Source of the DNA: Tateyamaria omphalii
Lineage (GTDB): Bacteria; Pseudomonadota; Alphaproteobacteria; Rhodobacterales; Rhodobacteraceae
Length of the DNA stretch: 64,000 nt
Assembly: GCF_001969365.1 (NCBI RefSeq)
Contig: NZ_CP019314.1
Span: forward strand, 1-64,000
Reading direction: 5' to 3'
In this document: positions 15,684 to 23,494 of the stretch, in pieces
Numbering within the stretch: the stretch's first letter is position 1
Layout of the letters: every line of letters begins with the position of its first letter
Translations under genes and position numbers: made by a program
The notes under the pieces: model-generated
Told to the model about the DNA's origin: nothing
Seen by the model: the letters and a program-made list of their open reading frames with translations, nothing else
Databases searched by the model: none

Positions 15684-17254
15684 GCGGCGCCGCACACGCC
15701 ACCAAACGGCTCGTCGCCCTGCACGGCTGGTCGGCCACGCTGCTGGCCATCCTGCTTTACGTGGTAATGCTCACCGGCACGATTGTCGTACTCGACAACG
15801 AAATCACGGAATGGAGCGCGGGACACACCGAAACCGCGCCCATCTTCGGCCCCCGCACCGACGAACTGGTCAGCCGCTTTGCCGCCCAGGTCCCGCCGGA
15901 ACTGCACGAAACGGTGTTTCTGTCGGGCGGCAGCAACGGCACGCTCAGCCTGTTCTTCGGGGCACCGCAACCGCACCCCGATGGGGGAACCCAACGGTTC
16001 GGGCGCGGCTTCCTCGTCGATCCGCAAACGGGCGTGCTGCACGCCGCGCGCGTCGGCTTTTTCAGCGACGTGGTCAGCCACCGGCCCGAGCAGGCGTTTT
16101 CCCACTTCCTCGTCGACCTGCATGTGCAACTGCACGTGCCAGGGCGTTGGGGGCTCTACCTGACGGGGATCCTGGGCGTCACGATGCTGGTGGCGGCGAT
16201 CACCGGTGTGCTGATCCACAAACACATCTTGCGCGACCTCTTCACCACCGAACGGCCCGGCGCGCGGCTGGTGTCGTTCCGGGACAGGCACACGCTGGCG
16301 GGGGTCTGGTCCCTGCCCTTTGCGGTGCTCTTGTCGTTCACCGGCGCCTTCCTCAGCTTTGCCATCTCACTGGGGCTGCCGGTGGTGGCCCTTGTGGCCT
16401 TCGGCGGCGATCAGGACACGGCGCTCGCGACCGTGCTTGGCGCGCGCCCCACTGTCGACAGCACGCTGTCGGCCATGGCCGACCTCACCACCATCTTTGC
16501 CGACGCGACCCTGCGCGCAGGCGCGCCCGTCGGCGGGGCAGAGATCAACGATTACGGCACAGCCGGGGCAGTGGTCAGCACGTTTCACGCCGCCGCAGAG
16601 GGGGCGTTGATCGCCACCAACCTCGACTACAGCGGCACCACGGGCGCCTTTCTCGACACCCGCCAGATCGTGGGCACCGAACCATCGGCAGGCTCCGCCC
16701 TCGCGGCCCTCATGGCGCCGCTGCATTTCGGCAATTTCGCCGGATGGTGGTCGCGGATCATCTGGGTGGGGCTGGGCGGTGCGATGACCTACACCATCGT
16801 GTCGGGCATGCAGCTCTGGCTGCGGCGGCGCGAAAACGACCCCGCGTGGCAGCACGGCGCCCGCGCGCTCAGCCTCGTGGCCTGGGGCCTGCCGCTGGTC
16901 ATCGTCGTGACGGGACATGCCTCGCTGGTGGCGCTGCTGACGGACGACCCGAACGCTTGGGTGCCGCGCGTGTTTGTGTGGGGATGCCTCGCTGTGCTGG
17001 GCTATGGTGCGGTGACATTCAAACACCCACTGGAACGGCTCAACCGCACGCTTGGCACCGCAACGGGCCTCTCCCTCCTGCTCCTGCCGGTCACGCGCCT
17101 GCAAACCGGCGGCCTGTCCTGGGGCGAGGCGCTGATGTGGGGCGGCGATTCCGTGCTGGTGATCGACGCCACCTGCCTTGCGCTCGGCCTCGTCTGTCTG
17201 TTTGCACTGCGGCGCCAGCGCAGCACCCAACCGGCTGCCGCGCCCGCAGAATGA
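15680..17254 (+). CDS. PepSY-associated TM domain protein (siderophore reductase-like)
   Basis: A 524-residue inner-membrane protein of the PepSY_TM family. It begins RLVALHGWSATLLAILLYVVMLTG, the conserved first helix with a histidine, and continues with a large periplasmic PepSY region, HVQLHVPGRWGLYLTGILG at about residue 150, a further helix pair near residues 215-240, then HFGNFAGWWSRIIWVGLGGAMT and several C-terminal helices. Conserved membrane histidines are consistent with haem b binding and with a ferric-siderophore reductase role, known for FoxB/FpvG-like relatives. It is coupled to the small membrane protein before it, with a monooxygenase-like gene 68 bp after. Confidence 0.85.
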   Translation: MSGAAHATKRLVALHGWSATLLAILLYVVMLTGTIVVLDNEITEWSAGHTETAPIFGPRTDELVSRFAAQVPPELHETVFLSGGSNGTLSLFFGAPQPHPDGGTQRFGRGFLVDPQTGVLHAARVGFFSDVVSHRPEQAFSHFLVDLHVQLHVPGRWGLYLTGILGVTMLVAAITGVLIHKHILRDLFTTERPGARLVSFRDRHTLAGVWSLPFAVLLSFTGAFLSFAISLGLPVVALVAFGGDQDTALATVLGARPTVDSTLSAMADLTTIFADATLRAGAPVGGAEINDYGTAGAVVSTFHAAAEGALIATNLDYSGTTGAFLDTRQIVGTEPSAGSALAALMAPLHFGNFAGWWSRIIWVGLGGAMTYTIVSGMQLWLRRRENDPAWQHGARALSLVAWGLPLVIVVTGHASLVALLTDDPNAWVPRVFVWGCLAVLGYGAVTFKHPLERLNRTLGTATGLSLLLLPVTRLQTGGLSWGEALMWGGDSVLVIDATCLALGLVCLFALRRQRSTQPAAAPAE

Positions 17255-17322
17255 CGCACTGGAAAGCGACCCGAACAAATGCCATCTGACACGTAACACC
17301 GACCAGATCAAAGGACGCCACC

Positions 17323-17643
17323 ATGTACATCGCCATGAACCGCTTCACCGTCGCCGCCAACAATGCCGAGGCGTTCGAGGCGCTTTGGCTGGGCCGCGAC
17401 AGCCACCTCAAAACCATGGACGGGTTCGTCGAGTTTCAGATGCTCAAGGGGCCGGAGGATGAGGACGGCACACGGCTCTACGCCTCGCACACCGTCTGGG
17501 CGTCCGAAGACGCCTTTCGCGCCTGGACCCGCTCCGATGCCTTCCGCGCGGCCCACAAAGACGCAGGCAGCACCGCCAAGCTGCACGAGGGCGCGCCAAA
17601 GTTCGAAGGGTTCTCGGTCATCCAGGAAATCGCCGCAGACTAG
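17323..17643 (+). CDS. Antibiotic-biosynthesis-monooxygenase-fold protein, IsdG/HmoA-like
   Basis: A 106-residue ferredoxin-like-fold protein. Residues matching the catalytic set of IsdG-type haem monooxygenases are present: Asn6 (MYIAMNRF), tryptophan in TVWASEDAFRAW, and histidine in FRAAHKD near residue 81. Such enzymes open the haem ring and release iron in the cytoplasm. In a replicon carrying HmuSTUV, HmuR and TonB/ExbBD this is a natural haem-iron releasing enzyme, though the wider ABM family has other roles. It is separated from the PepSY gene by 68 bp and converges on the TonB operon. Confidence 0.8.
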   Translation: MYIAMNRFTVAANNAEAFEALWLGRDSHLKTMDGFVEFQMLKGPEDEDGTRLYASHTVWASEDAFRAWTRSDAFRAAHKDAGSTAKLHEGAPKFEGFSVIQEIAAD

Positions 17644-17653
17644 CGGCACGGGG

Positions 17654-18097
17654 TCACGGTCTGTCGCAAGCGCCGGGGACCTGATGCGCGTCATCTACCC
17701 CCGGCATCATCATGGCCAGCAGCGCCGCACAGGGCGAAGCCACCGCAGCGCCGTCCGCCTTTGATCTGGCAAGAACACTCTGCGCGTCCGGATGCCCCGC
17801 CGCCGCCGCTTGTTCAAGATATGCCGCGCCCCGCGCCTGTGCCTGCGCGTTGCAACCCTCCTCCGTCAGTCGCCCGCCCAGATAAGCCATCGCACCCACA
17901 TCGCCGCGCATTGCCAAACGCTCCAGCGGGTACAGTGCAACGCCACCACATATCGGCTGGCCTGAATGTTCGGGTTTGGGCCACAGGATCAGCGCGACCA
18001 TCAGCGCACAGGCCAACAGCACGAACATCAGGCACAGATACTGCACGATCTGCCGCGCCTCATCGGATCCTGCTCTGCGCGCGGCCAACCGCCTCAC
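17654..18097 (-). CDS. Membrane-anchored Sel1/TPR-like protein, end of tonB operon
   Basis: A 147-residue protein with an N-terminal membrane anchor (IVQYLCLMFVLLACALMVALILW) and a periplasmic part. The periplasmic part contains a Sel1-like helical pair: AMRGDVGAMAYLGGRLTEEG and AAYLEQAAAAGHPDAQSVLARS. Cysteines at CGG, EGC, SPC and GAC may form disulphides. It overlaps the tonB stop by 4 bases, so it is the last gene of the exbB-exbD-exbD-tonB operon. I infer a structural or partner-binding role in the TonB complex; no named family is recognised beyond the repeat. Confidence 0.65.
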   Translation of the reverse strand: MRRLAARRAGSDEARQIVQYLCLMFVLLACALMVALILWPKPEHSGQPICGGVALYPLERLAMRGDVGAMAYLGGRLTEEGCNAQAQARGAAYLEQAAAAGHPDAQSVLARSKADGAAVASPCAALLAMMMPGVDDAHQVPGACDRP

Positions 18098-19032
18098 CTC
18101 CCCTGGATCTGGATGGAAAAGGACCGCTGCGCGCCCTGTGGCGGGGCCGGGAACGGGGCCGCGCGCTGGATCACCTGCATGGCCGCCCGGTCCAACTCGG
18201 CAGAGCCGGAACTGCGCGCCACCGACACCGCGCTCAAGCCCCCGTTTGACGCCACGCGGAACGCGACTGTCGCGGCCCCCTGCGCGCCCACACGCGGGCG
18301 GCGCACCCTCTGGATGCGGCGCATGATCTGGCCGGGATAGTTCGATATGGCCGCATTGCCCGCCTGCGTCGCCCCCTGCCCGGTCGCGCGCTGCGCTGGC
18401 GCCGACGCGGCGCCGTCCGTCTGCCCGGCCTGCGCATTCGTCTGGGCCTGATTGCCACGTGGCGATGGCGCGTCGGGCGTTCGGGTGGCCGTCCGCGTGG
18501 TTTCACGCGGCGCGGGCGGCGGATCCTCCGGCTTGTTCCGCGCCTCGAATGCCCGGCTGCGCACCTGCGGGCGCAAGGACTGGGTCACCTCCATCTGATC
18601 CGGCTCTTCGGCGGTCAGGGTCTCCGGTGCGGTTGCCGGTGCCTGCTCGGGCGTTGTGGTCGTTTCTGGCGTAACGCGCAGCGTCGGCTCCGGCACGGGC
18701 GCCATTACAGACGTGGGAACATCGGCCTCCCGAGGCGGCCGCGCCGCCGTCACCTCCACGGGCGCGACAGGCTGCACAGGCTCCGGCGGCGCAATCTCCT
18801 CTGCCATATCCTCCACCGGCACGGGCTCGGTCACCTCGGTCGCCTCCACACCGGACAGGGTCCCCTGCGCCAGATCCGCAAAGCCGTCGCCCAGCGACGC
18901 CTCCACCGCCCCAACCTGCCCGCCTTCCATCTGGACCTCTTCGGTCAGATCCAACCGCATCACCCCGCCCAGATGCAGACCCGCCGCCACGGCAAAGGCA
19001 CCAAAGGCGACACGGCGCGACGCAAACCTCAT
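18094..19032 (-). CDS. tonB: Energy transducer TonB family protein
   Basis: A 312-residue TonB-type protein linking the ExbB/ExbD motor to outer-membrane receptors. It has one N-terminal helix (FGAFAVAAGLHLGGVM), a long Pro/Glu/Thr-rich periplasmic spacer (residues about 60-215), and a C-terminal TonB domain with YPGQIMRRIQRVRRPRVGAQG, ATVAFRVASNGGLSAVSVARSSG and LDRAAMQVIQRAAPFPAPPQGAQ. It overlaps the second exbD by 4 bases (ATGA). This is the only TonB in the window, so it probably serves both the siderophore-type receptor and HmuR. Confidence 0.9.
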   Translation of the reverse strand: MRFASRRVAFGAFAVAAGLHLGGVMRLDLTEEVQMEGGQVGAVEASLGDGFADLAQGTLSGVEATEVTEPVPVEDMAEEIAPPEPVQPVAPVEVTAARPPREADVPTSVMAPVPEPTLRVTPETTTTPEQAPATAPETLTAEEPDQMEVTQSLRPQVRSRAFEARNKPEDPPPAPRETTRTATRTPDAPSPRGNQAQTNAQAGQTDGAASAPAQRATGQGATQAGNAAISNYPGQIMRRIQRVRRPRVGAQGAATVAFRVASNGGLSAVSVARSSGSAELDRAAMQVIQRAAPFPAPPQGAQRSFSIQIQGR

Positions 19033-19409
19033 TGCAGCGCCCTCTCGGTCACGATGATGACACGGCCCGCCCCCGCCCGGCGCAGATCACGGCCCAGACG
19101 CACCAGATCAGCAGCAGGCAAGTCCCGATCCGGCACGATCCGCACCTCCTCCCGCGCCTCCGGGTCCAGCCCGGCCAAATAGCCCTCAGCATCCGCCTGC
19201 GCGGCGCCGCGATAGACCATCTGCCCATCCGCGTGGATCACCAACGCGTCAGGTGGCGCGCGTCCCTCAAGATCATCGGTCCGCACCAGCGCCAGATCCC
19301 GCTCCAGCGGCGCGGCCAGCGTGCCCGCCACCATGAAAAAGACAAGCATCAGGAACACGATGTTGATCAGCGCGATGGTCGGCTCGCGGGTCTGCCGGCG
19401 CGCACGCAT
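19029..19409 (-). CDS. exbD: ExbD/TolR-family biopolymer transport protein, second copy
   Basis: A 126-residue single-span protein with the ExbD layout: short cytoplasmic N-terminus, helix PTIALINIVFLMLVFFMVAG, then a periplasmic domain. In classical ExbD the helix begins with an essential aspartate (NxxPLIDVxLVLL). Here that position reads ALINIVFL, so the proton-carrying Asp is replaced by Asn. The paralogue encoded immediately upstream keeps it (LIDVIFLLLLFF). The two probably form a hetero-complex in which one subunit is not proton-active. Starts and stops overlap with both neighbours. Confidence 0.85.
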   Translation of the reverse strand: MRARRQTREPTIALINIVFLMLVFFMVAGTLAAPLERDLALVRTDDLEGRAPPDALVIHADGQMVYRGAAQADAEGYLAGLDPEAREEVRIVPDRDLPAADLVRLGRDLRRAGAGRVIIVTERALQ

Positions 19410-19780
19410 CAGCCCTGCCCCAGCACGGTGATCTGCAACCCCGGCACGCCCCGCAGCACCACCAACAGGTCGGTCAACCGCTGCGCCGTCACCCCGTCCT
19501 GCAGGCTCACGATCACCGGCTGCCCCCCCTCCATCGCCGCCGCCAACGCCTCCAACGGCACGGGCGCACCGTTCAACGCCACCGCATCCTCGGCCAGCTG
19601 CAAAAACAGCGGCGGCACCGGCGACACCTCCGCCCCCTGCCCCGCACCACCCGCGGTCAACTCCACCTCTGCAAAGGTTGAAAAGGTCGATGTGAGCATG
19701 AAAAACAGAAGCAGCAAAAAGATGACATCAATCAACGACGTCATCGACACCCGCCGCCGGATCTGGCGCGCCCTAGCCAC
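19409..19780 (-). CDS. exbD: ExbD/TolR-family biopolymer transport protein, first copy
   Basis: A 123-residue ExbD with the canonical membrane helix SMTSLIDVIFLLLLFFMLTS, including the aspartate needed for proton-driven movement. The periplasmic domain follows (QLAEDAVALNGAPVP, then VIVSLQDGVTAQRLTDLL). It overlaps the exbB stop by 8 bases and abuts the second exbD (1-base overlap), so four proteins of the motor are made from one message. With ExbB it forms the inner-membrane motor that energises TonB. Confidence 0.9.
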   Translation of the reverse strand: MARARQIRRRVSMTSLIDVIFLLLLFFMLTSTFSTFAEVELTAGGAGQGAEVSPVPPLFLQLAEDAVALNGAPVPLEALAAAMEGGQPVIVSLQDGVTAQRLTDLLVVLRGVPGLQITVLGQG

Positions 19781-20426
19781 GGACCGGCTCCATACCAGTC
19801 TCTAACACAGGCGAATCGGCTCGTCCTACGGGCGCCACAACGGTCAGTACAAAGCCCTCCGCCGCCACACGCTCGGCCTCCATCCGCCCCTCGAACCATG
19901 CCAGCACCAGCGCCGTGGGCATGGCCACCGCCAGGCCGACCGCCGTGGTCAACAACGCCACCCAGATGCCGCCCGCCAGGATCGACGGATCCACCTGCGC
20001 CCCCGCTGCCTGCAACGCCTGAAACGCCTCGATCATGCCCAGGACCGTGCCAAAGAGGCCCAGCAGGGGCGCCAACTGCGCCACCGTCTCCAAAAACCGA
20101 AACCCGCGCTCCAGCCGCGAAAACCGGGCCTCCGCCATGGCCTGCAACCGGTCCCGGCCAAGGCCATCAAACCCGGCCTCAACCACACCGGCCAGATAAC
20201 TCCGGGACGGGGCCAGCGCCGCGCGCGCCCCGCCTCGATCCCCCGAATCCCACGCCATCACCGCCGCACGCACCGCCGCATGACGGCCCACATGGGCCGC
20301 CGAAAACTGCCACAGCTTGTACAGAACCACAGCCAGGGTGACGACCGACACCACGCCCAGCACCAGCACCACCGGCCCACCAAGGTCCAGCACAGCACGC
20401 AATTGCCCAAGAACAAGATCCAGCAT
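19773..20426 (-). CDS. exbB: ExbB/TolQ/MotA-family proton channel protein
   Basis: A 217-residue ExbB with three membrane spans: VVLVLGVVSVVTLAVVLYKLW near the N-terminus, and the conserved pair LAPLLGLFGTVLGMIEAFQALQ-type helix (residues about 115-140) and WVALLTTAVGLAVAMPTALVLAW. The GLFGTV/GMI and TTAVGLAVA-P blocks are diagnostic of the family. It starts within the stop of the upstream secreted-protein gene. It pairs with the two ExbD proteins and TonB encoded next. Confidence 0.92.
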   Translation of the reverse strand: MLDLVLGQLRAVLDLGGPVVLVLGVVSVVTLAVVLYKLWQFSAAHVGRHAAVRAAVMAWDSGDRGGARAALAPSRSYLAGVVEAGFDGLGRDRLQAMAEARFSRLERGFRFLETVAQLAPLLGLFGTVLGMIEAFQALQAAGAQVDPSILAGGIWVALLTTAVGLAVAMPTALVLAWFEGRMEAERVAAEGFVLTVVAPVGRADSPVLETGMEPVRG

Positions 20427-20851
20427 CAGCCCAGCACCTCGATCTCAACCCGGCTCCTCAGCACCAGACCGGCGGCACAGACGCCCGCCTCCAGCCCCTC
20501 GGCCTCACAGGTGTGCAACCCGTTGAACAGCACGCGGCCCAGACCGTCACAGGCGACATCGGGCACCGCAAACTGCCGCACACGCGGACGACCCACCGGC
20601 AACGCGCCAAAATCAAACAGGGTCAGCCGATCCACCTGGCCCGACGCATCAAACAACACGGTCTCATAGACAAGCTGATCAATGGCCATCTCATGCCCGT
20701 TTGTGACCATGAAGGTCAGCGTACAGGCGCTGTCGCTCTCGGTTACGGTGTTCAATTCGATGGCGATCTTTCCGGTCAGATCACCCTCTTGCGCCGCCGC
20801 TCCTGATGCGGTGAGCGCCAATGCCACCAGACGCGCAAAACCCGTGCCCAT
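20426..20851 (-). CDS. Small secreted protein heading the exbB-tonB operon
   Basis: A 141-residue protein with a signal peptide (MGTGFARLVALALTASGAAAQ). Its mature beta-rich domain has ACTLTFMVTNGHEMAIDQLVYETVLFD-type strands, then PVGRPRVRQFAVPDVAC and LFNGLHTCEAEG, with C-terminal Cys in AGVCAAG. The pattern resembles the secreted protein at 7492-7911, so I group them as one unnamed family with two probable disulphides. Its stop overlaps the exbB start, so it is the first gene of the TonB-system operon. It may be a periplasmic partner of TonB/ExbD. Function unknown. Confidence 0.75.
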   Translation of the reverse strand: MGTGFARLVALALTASGAAAQEGDLTGKIAIELNTVTESDSACTLTFMVTNGHEMAIDQLVYETVLFDASGQVDRLTLFDFGALPVGRPRVRQFAVPDVACDGLGRVLFNGLHTCEAEGLEAGVCAAGLVLRSRVEIEVLG

Positions 20852-20904
20852 GCCATGCTCCTTGGTTCCAGAGTGGGATGACCTGGCAAGGCAGCTGGGG
20901 ACCC

Positions 20905-20918
20905 GTTAACCCCTTAAC
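20905..20918. promoter_or_regulatory. Inverted repeat in the exbB-operon/repA divergent region
   Basis: GTTAA-CCCC-TTAAC lies 54 bp upstream of the minus-strand operon start, inside the 274-bp divergent region 20852-21125. It may be an operator or part of the promoter for the TonB-system operon. I could not find a convincing -35/-10 pair or an ICE box in the region. Confidence 0.3.
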
Positions 20919-21125
20919 AACCATGTCTGCACGAGCGGCGCAATACCTGATAGAAAGACTAGGACAAAGCAGCGCGGCAGCTTGTGGCACCAGGATCAAC
21001 AACCGCCAGATGTAGATAAGTCTTGCACGAATCCCGCAAGTCAGCCAATAGTCACGGAAAAAGACGGTCAAACGGTGAAAAGCGTGACCGACAAACACAG
21101 GCAGGTGGCAGAGGAACCGGGGCAG

Positions 21126-22313
21126 ATGGACGGCACGCGCACGCAAAATGACCTCAATTCCGTCATTCGGCAACACTCCGAATGGCTGGCCACGCAATTG
21201 CACGCCCAACGCGAAAGCCTGTTCCCCCCCGATGCAGCGAAACAGATGCGCAAGTTCACCAGTGGTGAGGCCGCGACCCTGCTCGGCGTCGGCGACAGCT
21301 ACCTGCGCAAACTGCATCTTGAGGGGCGCGGCCCCTCGCCCGAGGTTACATCGGGCAACCGCCGCCTGTATTCTGCGGCCGATATTCAGTCTCTGAGACG
21401 CACGTTAGAGACGACCGCCCGCCGTCCCGGCGAATACCTGCCCGGCCGCCGCGAGGGTGACGAGATGCAGGTTATCGGCGTGATGAACTTCAAGGGCGGC
21501 TCGGGCAAGACCACCACTGCGGCCCACCTCTCCCAGCGCCTCGCGCTCAAGGGGTATCGTGTCCTCGCCATTGACCTCGACCCGCAGGCGTCTCTGTCAG
21601 CCCTGCACGGGGTCCAGCCCGAATATGATCTGCCAGAGGGCGGCACGCTCTATGACGCGATCCGGTACGAAGATCCCGCGCCCATCAGTTCGGTCATCCG
21701 CAAAACGTATATTCCCGGCCTTGATCTGATCCCCGGCAATCTCGAACTGATGGAATTCGAACACGACACCCCGCGCGCGCTTGCGACCGGGGCGGCGGGG
21801 CTGTTCTTTTTTCGGGTCAAACAGGCTCTGACACAAGTTGATTGCGACTATGACGTCGTGGTCATCGACTGCCCGCCGCAGCTTGGCTTTCTGACCATGT
21901 CGGCCCTGTCCGCGGCAACCGGCGTGCTGGTGACGATCCACCCCGAAATGCTCGACGTGATGTCGATGTCCCAATTCCTGCGCATGACCGCCGATCTGAT
22001 GGACGTGATTGCAGAAAGCGGCGCCGACATGAAACACGACTGGATGCGCTATCTGCTCACCCGTTACGAACCGGCTGATGCGCCGCAAAACCGTGTCGTG
22101 GCCTTCTTGCGGACGATGTATGGCGATCATGTGCTGAACGCGCCCATGCTGAAATCCACCGCCATCTCGGATGCGGGGCTGACGAAACAGACACTTTACG
22201 AGGTCGAACGCTCCGCCTTCACCCGCTCCACCTATGACCGCGCAATGGAAAGCCTGAACGCGGTCAACGATGAAATATCGACCCTGATACAGGCAACCTG
22301 GGGGCGCACATGA
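21126..22313 (+). CDS. repA: Plasmid partitioning ATPase RepA (ParA family)
   Basis: A 395-residue repABC-type ParA. The N-terminal helix-turn-helix region reads FTSGEAATLLGVGDSYLRKL. The deviant Walker A is KGGSGKTTTAAHL (from residue 123), followed by VLAIDLDPQASLSALHG and VVVIDCPPQLGFL. RepA with RepB segregates the plasmid and represses the repABC operon. I start at ATG 21126 (GAGG 11 bases upstream), which leaves the usual short leader before SEWLATQLHAQRESLFPP; the frame stays open upstream to a TTG at 20982 but without family-like sequence. The stop overlaps repB (ATGA). Confidence 0.93.
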   Translation: MDGTRTQNDLNSVIRQHSEWLATQLHAQRESLFPPDAAKQMRKFTSGEAATLLGVGDSYLRKLHLEGRGPSPEVTSGNRRLYSAADIQSLRRTLETTARRPGEYLPGRREGDEMQVIGVMNFKGGSGKTTTAAHLSQRLALKGYRVLAIDLDPQASLSALHGVQPEYDLPEGGTLYDAIRYEDPAPISSVIRKTYIPGLDLIPGNLELMEFEHDTPRALATGAAGLFFFRVKQALTQVDCDYDVVVIDCPPQLGFLTMSALSAATGVLVTIHPEMLDVMSMSQFLRMTADLMDVIAESGADMKHDWMRYLLTRYEPADAPQNRVVAFLRTMYGDHVLNAPMLKSTAISDAGLTKQTLYEVERSAFTRSTYDRAMESLNAVNDEISTLIQATWGRT

Positions 22314-23314
22314 GCGAAAATCGCAAGAAACGCCTGTCGATGCTTGACAGTCTGGCCGCGGCGCAGGCCCCTGCCCCGTCCAGTTCGATGATGACCACGA
22401 ACCGCGCCTTGCGGTCCGCGCGGGACGCGGTCGATGCGCATCACGTGTGGGACCTGGACCCATGGGCCATCGACGATTTGCGACCCGAGGACCGGATGGA
22501 GGCGGGAGATCTCCACGATCTGCGCGACGCGATCGAAGCCAACGGCCAGACCGTGCCGATCCTTGTGCGTCGCAACCCCGAGGACGCCGACCGTTACCTT
22601 TTGGTCTACGGGCGACGTCGGCTCGAGGCGATCCGCCAGTCCGACAAGGTCGACAAGGTGCGCGCGCTTGTGGCCACGCTTGATGACCACGAGGCCGTGC
22701 GCGCCCAGATTTCTGAAAACATGGCGCGCCGCGACCTGACATTTATCGAAAAGGCCCTTTTTGCCCGCGCGCTGGTCGACGGCAGCTTTGGCACCCAGGC
22801 ACAGGTGGCCGAGGTGTTGACGGTGAGCAAATCCGCCATCTCCATGGCCCTCGCTGTCGTCGATGTCGTCAGCGTCGATCTCGCCCGCGCCATCGGCCCC
22901 GCGCCCGGCGTCGGGCGCCCCCGCTGGGACACCCTTGCCCGCGCGATAGAAACAACCGGCGCAGATGTCAGCTACCTGATCCCCATTGCCCGCGACACCC
23001 ATGACAAGGCCGCGCTCGACGCCGTCACCGACCCGATGGGCCCCTTGCACGAAGATCCGTCCATCACGGCATTCGAAGCCGTTTTGGCCTATTTAGAGAC
23101 GAAAAAGCCTGTGGTGTCGCAACCCAAGGTGCGCACAAGCGGGAAAAGCCGGACGGTCCACTCCGGCGACCGGCGTATCGGCACCATCAAGCGCATGTCA
23201 CAGGGCGTGCGTCTAGATGTGGATGCGGGCAATTTCGCGGACTGGCTCGAGCACAACGCCGACGCCGTCCTCAAGGAGCTTCACACGCGCTGGCAAACGC
23301 GCGGCGAAGACTAA
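22310..23314 (+). CDS. repB: Plasmid partitioning protein RepB (ParB family)
   Basis: A 334-residue ParB-type centromere-binding protein. The N-terminus carries the RepA-interaction-like RKKRLSMLDSLAAAQ. The ParB/sulfiredoxin-like domain contains DLRDAIEANGQTVPILVRRN and YLLVYGRRRLEAIRQ. The helix-turn-helix follows at QAQVAEVLTVSKSAISMALAV. A C-terminal DUF-like RepB region ends in DWLEHNADAVLKELHTRW. It overlaps repA by 4 bases. Its binding sites are very likely the two palindromes right after repC. Confidence 0.93.
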   Translation: MSENRKKRLSMLDSLAAAQAPAPSSSMMTTNRALRSARDAVDAHHVWDLDPWAIDDLRPEDRMEAGDLHDLRDAIEANGQTVPILVRRNPEDADRYLLVYGRRRLEAIRQSDKVDKVRALVATLDDHEAVRAQISENMARRDLTFIEKALFARALVDGSFGTQAQVAEVLTVSKSAISMALAVVDVVSVDLARAIGPAPGVGRPRWDTLARAIETTGADVSYLIPIARDTHDKAALDAVTDPMGPLHEDPSITAFEAVLAYLETKKPVVSQPKVRTSGKSRTVHSGDRRIGTIKRMSQGVRLDVDAGNFADWLEHNADAVLKELHTRWQTRGED

Positions 23315-23354
23315 GGCAGAGCAGTAACCAAAGGAGGCACGCACCAGAAAAGGC

Positions 23355-23407
23355 AAAAGAAAAGGTCCCGCAAAGCGATGGCGCCCCACGAGACCCTTGT
23401 GTTTAGC
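23355..23407 (-). ncRNA. Counter-transcribed RNA (incA-type) between repB and repC
   Basis: The 180-bp repB-repC gap has the expected layout of the repABC antisense RNA that limits RepC synthesis. On the minus strand, TTGCGG (23442-23437) and TACCTT (23419-23414) are 17 bp apart. About 50 nucleotides later comes a stem (AAGGGTCTCG pairing with CGGGACCTT, one bulge and one G-U) followed by TTTCTTTTGCC. The predicted RNA is about 50-55 nt. The 5' end is an estimate; the presence of a ctRNA at this place is established for the family. Confidence 0.65.
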
Positions 23408-23494
23408 AGCTTCAAGGTACGATTTCGCGCCCTCCCCCGCAAGTCCCAAGTGATTCGCGGAGCGGATTTTTTTGTGCCTGCGTGAATGATTTTC

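Noticed and set aside
15811..17289. A 492-codon second frame within the PepSY gene
   Set aside because: It is Arg/Pro/His-rich with no hydrophobic helices, while the other frame encodes the PepSY membrane protein.
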